The notes beneath the pieces are model-generated. The model was not told where the DNA came from and made no database searches. It was given only the letters and a program-made list of their open reading frames with translations. 64,000 nt of DNA from Primula veris (taxonomy: Eukaryota; Streptophyta; Magnoliopsida; Ericales; Primulaceae): positions 26,264,967-26,328,966 of the forward strand of contig OY821744.1 in the NCBI GenBank assembly GCA_963682055.1, given 5' to 3'. This document shows positions 23,601 through 35,600 of this stretch, piece after piece. How positions within the stretch are numbered: position 1 is the first letter of the stretch; every line of letters starts with the position of its first letter. Position numbers and translations under genes: made by a program.

Positions 23601-26600
23601 TTAAAGCAACCTTTTCAAATACACCATTTGTCTTGGCATGCAATGGATCTTGGAAGGAACCATGGAGGTAGGTTTTGGATTCCATATACTTTTTCCTAAG
23701 CGGATCAATATATCTTGATTCACTTTGCTCATGTTTTATTATATATTGTAGGATACAAATACTAGATTATGTATATTTGTAGAAAATAGTCTTTGTTTGG
23801 AGCTGTGTTTGATCTGGTTTTTTGATTGATTTAAAAGCAATGTTATCCTGTTCAAGGTACCCCTTTATTTTATGTAGGTTATTTTGTTGCATAATATAAT
23901 TTGTACAAGTGCATTCCATTATATATAGATGTATTTGCTTGACATGTGCAGATAGACAGGTTGAGTATATAATTGAAGAAGGCACAACTTAGAAAGCAAA
24001 TTTATTATCTGTATATTCATATTTTCTCGCAGTTTCTATATTAAGCCAAAAGATCTTGGTTCAGGAGGCATAGAAAAATCTACCAGATAGGAAACCTTAC
24101 CTGCCGGTGGCATATTCAGTAAAGCTGAGTAATTTTTTCATAGTTGACGCTATTCCTACATTTTAGTTTCACCATAAAAAAAAGTGAGAATTCTCATACT
24201 GAAAACTTAGAAACAGATACTATCAAATAAGTCACTTCTATATTTAAAATTACATAATCGGTAAAGATAGTGCAAAAAGAGATCACTGTGAAAGGGATGA
24301 CAATGAAAGTTCCTACTTGCGTTTTGTACCCATTCAAAAAACATGGAACATTCTCTTCTATGTCCAATCTCCTTCTAGCTTCTTTTGTGGATATACTTCA
24401 AATCCTTACAGATTGCAATTTTAATTTTTTTTTCCTTTCATTCCTTATAGGCTGTATGATCCTCGTGTCCCAGAGCTTCAAAAGGTGCTTGATCAAGGAT
24501 CTTTCTTTCCTTCAGAGAAATTTTCAGATTCCGAAACTTTGGATTCATTGGTTAAACTTGGACTTAAACAAAACTTGGGCCTTTATGGTCTGCTTGATTG
24601 TGCTCAGTCATTGTCCATTTTACACGAGTTAAATGATCCAAAGGCAATGGAGTATGGGAAAATGTTGTTCTTTTGTTTAGATGAATTAGCATTCAAGCTC
24701 TCCACTCAAGAAAAACAACGGAATAATGATGATTTTAGAGAGGTCATTGAAGGTCGAATCAGCAGTGTTTCTGAAGATGAAGCATTGAACAGAGACGAGA
24801 ATTGGTTTAGAAATGCTTTAGACATTGAAACAATTATAAATAACTTAGATGATGATATGCCAGAAGAAATTTTTTGGTTAGAACTAAAAACGATTACTTG
24901 GTGTCTAATTTATTCTGACCCACCTATGCAAAGACTTCCATGGTCAGGGGAACCTAGGGATACGATGGCAGCTCCTGTAAATGTCAGGCCCAAATCTCAG
25001 ATGTGGATAGTTTCGTCAAAAATGAATATTCTAGCTTGTGAATGCGATTCCGTGTACTTACAAAATAAACTAGGTTGGTTGGATCTTCCTCGTATTGATG
25101 TTTTGTCTTCACAATTAATCTGCCTTTCTCAGACCTATTCCCAGCTAAAGTTGCACTCGACACCAGATCCTGATTTTGATGCTGGAATTAAGAAGGAAAT
25201 TCCAGTACTCTATTCGAAAATGCAGGAGTATATTAGTAATGCCAATGATTTAATGGATTTAAAATCTGCTTTAGATGGTATTTCTTGGGTTTGGATCGGG
25301 GATGATTTTGTAAGTCCAAATGCACTGGCTTTTGATTCACCTGTGAAGTTTAGTCCTTACTTATATGTGGTGCCGTCTGAGTTATCAGAATTTAAAGATT
25401 TTCTTTTGGCACTGGGTGTTAGACTAAGTTTTGATGTTGTTGACTATTTGCTTTTATTACAACGTTTGCAAAAGGATGTTAACGGATCCCCATTATCATT
25501 TGATCAGCTGGGTTTTGTTAATTGTGTTTTAGAATCAATTGCGGAATTTTATTTTGAGCATACACTATTCTCTGATAATCCGTTACTTATTCCTGACTCT
25601 TCTGGTAGACTTACATCGTCTATAGACCTTGTGTATAACGATGCAGCATGGATGGAGAACACCCTTGCAGGGAAACGATTGGTACACCCAAGTATAAACA
25701 ATGACCTGGCAACTAAGTTGGGGGTTCAATCACTTCGGTGTCTTTCTTTAGTTAGCGAGGAAATGACTAAAGATTTACCATGCATGGACTATGGTAGAAT
25801 ATGTGAGCTTCTTTCGTTATATGGGAACAATGACTTTCTGTTGTTTGATCTTCTTGAGTTGGCTGATTGTTGCAAAGCCAAAAATTTACACCTAGTAATT
25901 GACAAGAGGGAACATCCACGTCAGACTTTATTACAACAGAACCTAGGTATGTGTTTGCAATGCGATATTTTTATCAGATGAGTTAATATTAGATATGCGT
26001 ATTACTTATAGGATAGAGAGAAGGGATAAATTCTAAAATCTCCGAGAAGTTTCTATTCTAAGCACGCGTCACGCATTAAAGACAGTAAAAAAAGAGTTTT
26101 TTAATTGCGTAACCAAACTAGCTTGTTTGCCTATCAAAGGAGAAACTAAATTGTAAACCATTTGGCATTGGCCCATTTTTTGGGTAATGTATAGCCTCAT
26201 GTATTTTGGTGAAGCTTAAGTACCCAAATAAAGAGTTTGCAAAAGATTTTGATATATATCTATTAGCACTACAAAAAATATATTTTAAGTGAAAGTCTGG
26301 GTTTTTCTGGGTTTAACTGCCTTAATAGTAGATCGTCAAGGGATTGAATTTTATCCTCTGTTTTAAAAAGCTTGCTTCTAAGCTGAAAAGGCTCGATATA
26401 TCTCCTTTAGATGAAATGTTTACTTTATGAGTAAGCTCAAATAGTTTCGCTTCTTACGCAAGAAAAAAAACTTTAGTAAAGCTCTTGCAAACACTTTAGT
26501 AAAGCTTTTGACAACACTGATTTATCTATAGATATCCCCATTTTAATTTTCAAGTTTTACGGACCAGATTTTTATATTTTTTTTTTTTGAGCAGGTGAAT

Positions 26601-29600
26601 TTCAAGGACCCGCCCTGTTGGCTGTGTTGGAAGGAGTGAGTTTGAGTAGGGAAGAATTGAGTAATCTCCAGTATCTTTCACCTTTGAGATTGCGTGGTGA
26701 TACACTGAACTATGGGTTAGGGCTACTTAGCTGCTTCTCAGTATGTGATCTTCTCTCTGTTGTATCTGATGGCTTTCTTTACATGTTTGATCCTCGTGGT
26801 CTTGCCTTTTCTGTACCTTCAAGTTGTTCCCCTGCTGCCAAAATGTTTTCCATTACAGGTAATTCGTTAATGCAGATTATTGATTTCTTTTTTCAACTAA
26901 GATCGTATTTATTTATGTTAATTAAGTAATTTATAGGACAAATATAAGTCCAATGGTTTTTTTCTATGTTTTTGTCCTTTTTAAAGGTCCTTTTAAATGA
27001 TGACATCTTTAAAGGGGTATATAAATAGGACTATTCTGCAACCACAGACTCAGATTTTATATTGGAATTTTTTTGAGATTTTGGTAGTTTTCTTATATAA
27101 ATTTGGTGTAGAAAGATCCTCTTTCTGGTGAATGTTTACTTTTTGTTTTTTTAATCATCAATTAGGGTTTGGTTTCGAACCTCTGTATCAGATTTTTGTT
27201 AGACTTTGGTATCTTACATCAATTGTGTTGTTTTTTAGTGCTGAGATTCTTGCTCTTGAGTGGTTATTTGTAAGCATTGTTAGTCAATGGGAATTTGTGG
27301 ATACCTCGGTGAAAAAGAAATATCGGCTGATAGTGTTTCATGTGATATACAGGGACTAATTTAATTGAGCAATTTGGAGATCAATTCATTCCTTTGTTGG
27401 GTGGCCATACAACATGGTCAATGCCAGATTCTACGGTTATACGTATGCCTCTTTCATCCGAGTATATGAAAGATGGAGTTGAGTGTGGACTGAAGAGATT
27501 GGAGAAAACATTTGAAAGACTTATGGAGTGCGGTTCTAGGTTACTTTTATTCTTGAAATCCGTTTTACAGGTAGACCTAAATGTATCATTTGTTGTTATT
27601 AGTTGGATCTGGGGTAGCAGTTTCTTGCTTGAGAATTAAGACATAGTTTCTTAATTTATTTACAGTCCAGTAACAAAGCTTTGTTATTATAAGTTTTTGA
27701 CTTTGTGAACTCCAAGGCCAAGAAACGTTGGTTTAGGGTTATGACGATCGACCTGTAAGTTGTGCATTATGTTGGCGCCTAAGTAACCTACTGCTACCTA
27801 TATTTGTAAACGAAAAATGATATATCCACATAAAGTGTGCTCATGAAACATGCACAAACAATAGGTGGCTCAACCTTATCCACTAATAAATCAAGAAGAA
27901 GACATAAAGGATAAAATAGTGGCTGAAAATATGCCACAAGTTTTATGTACATGCTTTATGTGCATACTTTGTGCATTTATCATTTTAGATCAATCTGCAA
28001 ATGCCCTGAAGTTAAAATTTTAGACATTTCAAAATTATGAAGGGTTGTATTTCCCAAATTTTGTGAAGCCTCTAATTTAGGGTTTAATTTTTATGTTTTA
28101 ATCCATATCATTATTGAGATTCAATAAGGCCTCCAAGTGGTTCGTTTAACATAGTATTTACAGTTTATAAAAGTATTTTTTCTTACAATTCAATTGTTAG
28201 GCATTATTCTAGTAACGAGTTTGGGTTTTCAGGTGACCTTGTCCACATGGGAGGAAGGAAGCACTGATATGTACCAGGATTTTTCTGTTTATGTTGAGTC
28301 TTCACAATCTAGTTTACGTAATCCTTTTTCGGAAAAGAAGTGGAAAAAGTTTCAAATATCTCATATATCTCGTCTCTTCAGTACCTCAAATGCTGCAACA
28401 AAGTTGCAGTTAATAGATGTGAACTTGCAACTACGAGGTGTTAAAGTGATTGACAAATGGCTTATCGTGCTAAGCCTAGGTTCTGGGCAGACGAGAAACA
28501 TGGCCCTTGACAGGTATGTGGGGGTAAATGTTGATTTGTGCTAATTACTAATTTTATCGAGCCTAAACTTGTGATTTTGACAACATGCATTGAGTTGTCA
28601 TTCTGTTACTATGGGCTTGTTTAATGTACATGGAAGTATTACTTTGTTATATTTACTTTAAAGTGAATAATTTGTTTACTTGAGAAACAAGAAGTCTACC
28701 TATTCTATTTCGTGGCAGAAAAGTATAATTACTTTTATGTACAATCATCCATACTTTTTTCATAAAAATATATACTCTCGCCTACTTTACACTAAAGTCA
28801 ACCATTTTTCACACTACCTCCAAAAGGTATAAATGTTTCAATTCTAGGAAACATATTAATAATATTTTTAAGTACATAAGTATTGAACTCTATACCTTGT
28901 ATATGATGCAGTCATTTTGGAATCACTTGATTTTTTTTTTAGTTTTTATTGTTTATTTCCCATCATTCTCATATTTAGAATTTTCTAACAGGTTCGTCTT
29001 TAATTTTCTGACAAATTTGTGTCTTTAGGCTTTTGGTTATTGTTTATAAATAGCAACTCCTGTTTACTTAGAGAGTGTACATTGATATATATAGACAAGA
29101 GTTTGGTACTCTTTTATTTGTGTTTGGAATCCAAAGATCCTTTTGATTGTAGGGACATACTGAAAAGTTATATAATTTGAGTTGGCTGCACATATCTTTA
29201 GAACCACTAGACACTTTCTACGATGAACAAAATGTAGCTTCTGTTCACTCTATAAGAATTCCTTAAAATACTGGATAAATGATGGGAATGTATGGTTTAA
29301 TTAAACTACATCCCGTTTGTTAGTAATGAATTTGTTATGTACCAAAGCACATTCATTACTCTACAATATATCTCATTAACTTGTTTTTATGTTCAATGAA
29401 GGCGGTATTTGGCATACAATTTGACACCTATAGCTGGAGTTGCTGCACACATATCCCGAGATGGCGAACCTGCCAAGGTTTATAAATCAAGCTCTGTTAT
29501 GTGCCCTCTTCCTTTATCTGGTGCTATGTATTTACCCGTCTCTATCCTCGGATGTTTTCTTTCTCGTCATAATCAAGGTCGTTATCTCTTCAAATATCAA

Positions 29601-32600
29601 AATGAGGATGAGGGGGCACAGAATGATCCTGGGAATCAGTTAATAGAAGCTTGGAACAGAGAATTAATGACCTGCGTACGTGATTCTTATATCGAAATGG
29701 TATTGGAAATGCGGAAACTAAAAAAGGAACAATCAAATTCTACTCAAGAGTCCAATTTGTCTATACGACTATATTATGGTGACCGTTACTTTTTCTGGCC
29801 CAGATCTAAGGGTAGTAATGAACAGATTAGTCAATTAGGGAAAGACTGGGGGTGTGTTATTGATCAAGTAATAAGGCCGTTTTATTCTCGCGTTGTCGAT
29901 TTGCCGATGTGGCAACTTTACTCGGGCAACATTGTAAAAGCTGAGGAAGGAATGTTTCTTTCGCAACCTGGGATCGGAGTGGGTGATACTGGTGTGTTAC
30001 CTGCCACAGTCTGTTCTTTTGTGAAGGAACATTATCCAGTATTTTCAGTGCCATGGGAATTAGTGACAGAAATCAAGGCTGTGGGATTTGTTGTTCGAGA
30101 AATTAAACCGAAAATGGTTCGAGATCTTCTCAAGGCTTCTTCTTCAGCTTCCATTGTTCTTAAGTCCGTTCATACTTTTATAGATGTTCTTGAATATTGC
30201 TTGTCAGAGATTTTCATGGTCGAGAATTTGTCAGAAAACATTGTCTCTGAGTCTCCTAATGGTTTATCAAATGAAGAACTTCACAGACCCTATGGTGGGG
30301 TGCAAAGCGCTGGATCTAGAGGAGACGCACTTGACATGATGACTAGTTTGGGCAAGGCTATATTCGATATTGGCCGTGGAGTTGTTGAAGATATCGGTAG
30401 AAGTGGTGGTCCTACGGTTCAAACCAGCACTTCTGGTGAGAGGAATGTTGACCAGAAATTCGTACGTATAGCTTCTGAACTTAGAGGGTTACCATTCCCA
30501 ACTGCAACAAACCATTTAGTAAAGTTAGGTTATAGTGAAGTCTGGGTTGCAAACGAGGAGCAACAGGAACTTATGATTACATTGGCTGCAAAATTTATCC
30601 ATCTGAATGTTTTTGATCGACCAATATTGGCTAGCATTTTCTCAGACTCCACCCTTCAGACTTTATTAAAATTAAAATGTTTCTCTATTCAGATGGTGGC
30701 TAATCATTTGCCACAACTTTTTCATAAAAACTGGGTTGATGATGTCATGAGATCAAGCATGGTGCCTTGGTTTTCATGGGAAAGCTCCACAAATGGGGAA
30801 GGTGGTCCTTCCCATGAATGGGTAAGGCTTTTTTGGAAGTGTTTCACCGGTTCATTAGAAGATCTCTCGCTTATTTCGGAATGGCCTTTAATCCCTGCTT
30901 TTCTTGGTAGAAAAGTCTTATGTCGCGTGAGAGAGCGCCACTTAGTTTTTATTTCACCCCCTATAATAATGGATCCACAATCCGTTACTGAATTATCCCC
31001 CGTTTCTGAATTATCCTCCGATACTGAGTTTATCCGGCCGTATATTGCAGGTTTCGAGCTTTATAAAGGTAAATACCCGTGGTTATTACTGCTGTTGAAC
31101 CAGTGTAACATACCAATATTCGATGTTGCTTTTATGGATTGTGCTGCCTCGTCATGTGTTTCTTTGCCCACAAATGATCAGTCATTAGGTGAAGTTATTT
31201 TATCGAAATTGGTAGCAGCCAAACAAGCTGGTTACTTTTCTGAACTTACTACTTTCCCCCCCCTACACTGTGATGAACTATTAATCCTTTTGGCATCTGA
31301 CTTGTCGAACCACACAAACTATAATAGAGATACGATACAAGTCTTACGTGATCTTCCGATATTTAAAACTGTCGTTGGGACTTATACAAGATTGCAAAAC
31401 CAAGATACCTTTTTGATCTCTTCGAATTCGTTCTTTAAGCCAAGTGATGAGTGCATTCTTTCTTATTCTGGTGATTCTTCTGAAAGTTCATTACTACAAG
31501 CCCTAGGGGTTCCTGTTCTGCATGATCAACAAATATTCACTAGGTTCGGGTTACCACATTTCGAAAGCAAATATCAGTCTGAGAAGGAGGACATATTAAT
31601 ATATCTTTACGCTAATTGGCAAGAGCTTCAACTGGATTCTGTTGCAATTGAGGCCTTGAAGGAGTCTAGATTTGTTAGTAATGCCGAAGAGTCTTCTTCA
31701 TTCCTGTCTAGACCAAAGGATCTGTTTGATCCGGATGATGTGTTATTGATGTCTGTATTCTCTGGTGAGAGAAACAAATTCCCCGGAGAGAGGTTCTCAA
31801 CAAATGGATGGCTTCGTATTCTAAAGAAACTAGGCCTAAAGACTTCAACGGAAGTGGATGTAATTCTCGAGTGTGCCAGGTAAACGCGTTTGAAGCTTAA
31901 TAAATATGAAGGAGTAATTGTGCTTTATTCACTTCTCTTATGATTTACAATCTGAACTGTACAATGTATTTAAAAAACTAGTTTTCAAATTCTACCAAGA
32001 TAAGCAATTTGTTTCATGCATAAAATTTAAAAGTAGTAACAACCCTGAAGAATTATAAGCTAATAATATGCACATAATAGCGACTTAACTTATCCAAATT
32101 TTTGAATTTTTCAACACCAGGAGAATTGAATTCCTTGGGGGTGAAAGCACAAAGGCAAGAGGGGCAATTTCCGTTGATTTTGAGGCTGATCAGTTGGATG
32201 AAATTCCTATGGATTTATGGTTTTTAGCCGAATCTGTTGTGAAAGCGATATTCTTGAATTTTGCAGTCCTATATAGCAGTAATTTCTGCAATAGTTTAGG
32301 CAAAATAGCATGTATACCTGCAGAAAAGGGTTTCCCTAGCTTAGGTGGCAAGAAAGGTGGTAAGAGAGTGTTATCCTCTTATGATGAGGTGATTTTACTT
32401 AAAGATTGGCCTCTTGCTTGGAGCTGTGCACCTATTCTGTCTAGACAGAGTGTTGTACCCCCAGATTACGCATGGGGAGCCCTACATCTGATTAGCCCTC
32501 CATCTTTTTCTACAGTTTTGAGGCACTTACAGGTAAATGAATTCCTTTTTACTTTTTTTTATAAGGGAAAGTATCACTTTTGTACACCAATTTATCAGAT

Positions 32601-35600
32601 ATGAACATTTCGGACAATAACCTATCAATTTTCTTTCACAATCTAGATACTGAATCTACAGAAAATCAAACAGTTAATACACCAACATGTCAGGATTTAG
32701 GAGTGCTTAGACCTTTTTTTAATTTTGATGTATTAATTGTTAGATTTTGTGTATACCGGTGCTTAGTAAATCAGCGTATCGAACAATTAATACATACCTA
32801 GTGATTTTGAGCTGAAATTGTAATGCTGGTGTACTAATTATTTCATAATTAATGTCTAAAATGTGAATTTTAATAGTTTGGTGTACTTTTTGTCAGAACC
32901 TAACAAGTTGGTGTAGAAAAGCTTAAGTTTCGGTCTTTTATGAAATAATATCCCGGTATTCATTTTATTAATATGTTGAAATGCAGGCAATCGGGAGAAG
33001 TAATGGTGAAGATACTCTTGCACACTGGCCAGCCTCATCAGTCCTGATGACAGTTGAGGATGCTTCTTTTGAAATCCTAAAGTACATAGACAAGGTCTGG
33101 GCTACCCTATCTTCTTCAGGTAATTTTTTTTTTTTTTTTGTAAAGGATATATTTTTTTATTTATTAAAGTGGGTTGAAAGCCCACATTTTACTTTTTTGT
33201 TTCTTTCTCATTAAAAGTATTTATTGTGGTTAAGTGAGAGATGTATAAGCTGTAGATTTTCATCACGACAACCTCAGCACTTGAAGGCGTAGTTTCGTTA
33301 ATTATCGTGAAACATGGTTAAAGTGCAAGCCTGGTGCAGGAAGCTCCCTCTATGTGGGAATTCCGGAGGGGGTCGTGGCACTATGAGTCTATTGTAGACA
33401 GCCTTCCCTTCCCTTGCAACTTTTTTTTTTCCTGTAAAAGGCTGCTTCCACGACTCGAAACCCTGACCTTCATGTCACATGGCTCGCCCTCTATTGTGAG
33501 ACAAGGTTGAAGGTTCCAAATGCAATTGGGTGGGGTGTGGAAAAAATCTTCAAGACATGTTTTAGTTTCTACATCTAGGTTTACATTTGAACTTCAAAAG
33601 GAAGCTTCATGTTTTTTTTTTTTTTTTTTTGGCTGAATATGGGCTGCTCCTGCAAGATGTGAATATTAAAATATGTCTTGACTAGAGATGTTTATGTCTA
33701 AAACGGTAAAACTATTAGCATTATCTTCTCTCAATTCACTGCCTATGTATCACGACTAGATAACTATTTTTGATCCAACTAAAACATTTTAAGTAGCCTA
33801 AAAAATAATGTATACCATAATGTTTAGTGTCCCTTAATAGCCATCCAAGACATATATCCTTCTATGGGGAGGCCTAGGGTTCCAATACTGTCAAAACAAC
33901 TTAAGGCGTAGATATATTGAATCTTGAGTGATCAGTAAGTAGCTATTTTGTCTTTTTCTTTATCCAGATATAATAGAGCTGCAGAAAGTTGCATTCATTC
34001 CGGCTGCAAATGGCACACGCTTGGTGAAAGCAGGTTCTCTTTTTGCACGTTTAACAATAAACCTTTCCCCATTTTCTTTCGAACTTCCGAGTATGTATCT
34101 CCCTTTTGTCAAAGTCCTAAAAGAAATGGGACTCAAGGACATGTTATCAGTTGAATGTGCCAAGGACATATTGTCGAATCTCCAGAGAGTTTGTGGCTAT
34201 CAGCGTCTCAATCCAAATGAACTCCGCGCCGTCATGGAAATATTGCACTTTATTTCATCGGATAAACACTTTGGGACTAAAAAGTCAGATAAGTCTAGCT
34301 GGCAATTTGAAGCTATAGTCCCTGATGATGGTTGCAGGCTCGTTCACGCTAGATCATGTGTGCATGTCGATTCTTATGGATCTCGTTTCATAAAGCATAT
34401 TGATATTTCCAGGTTAAGGTTAGTCCATCCCGATCTTCCAGAGAAGATATGCAGAGCCTTGGAGATCAAGAAGCTATCTGACGTGGTTCTTGAGGTAATA
34501 CCTTTCCTCTTTTTGAGAATCTGATGATGATACGTTACAGATACAGGGAATACGGTGATACGAGTATCAGATACGCATTTTTTTGAGTATCCTTAATTTC
34601 TTTTTTTCTTTGACCCATCTTATACGGCTTTGGAGATGGGACGGATATGGCATCGATATGGCTATCTGATACGCTCTGCCATATTTCAATTTCTTTTTCT
34701 TTCAGAAAATGGAAAACTTGGAACTTTACAAATTTGGAAAAAGTATATAGTTATATGTTGGGTCTAATTTAGATAAAACGTGTTAAGTTATTAAGGAAAA
34801 TTGATAAATGTATTACGAAAGTCGGATAAATTTGAAGGCGTCCGAATGTGACCCGGCATAAAATAGTTACATGAGTTTGATATCCCCTTAAAGTCTATAT
34901 TTTTGATAGAGTATGTAAATCTGAGCATCTAAATACATGGTAATGAAAAATTTACGACTGTATGGTCCGTATCTTAGCCATATCCTAAACTTTTTAAAAT
35001 AATCTTATCGGACTATTGTTATTGATTATCAAAATCTATTGCCTTCGCTTTTCTGTATGATTGTAATATATTTTCTTTTTATGTCACATTACAGCAATTA
35101 GATGAGGCTGAACCTTTGCAGACCGTGGATCACATTGACTCTGTTCCGCTATTGACCATAAAAGAGAAGTTATTAAGCAAATCATTTCAAGCTGCAGTAC
35201 GAGATGTTATTAACAGTATTAGAATTGACATGCCAAACTTAGATTGTATGTCTATGGAGAATATAGAAGCACCTTTGGTTTTTGTTGCGGATAATCTGAA
35301 ATTTGTCAGACGCATTTATTCTCGCTTTTTGCTTCTTCCAAACTCTATAGACATTACATACATAGGAAAAGAATCTGTTATTCCAGAGTGGGATGGCAAC
35401 GGATCAAGACATCGGACTCTTTTTTTTATTGGCCAAGGCTCTATATTTGTTGCTGAACCACCTTCTTGTGTATCAGTGACAGATATAATTGCACTTATAT
35501 TGAGCCATGTTTTAAAATGTCCAATTCCATTGCCTATTGGTTCTCTACTTTTATGTCCTCAAGGGTCTGAGAGTGCAATTATTAATCTTTTAAAACTTGG

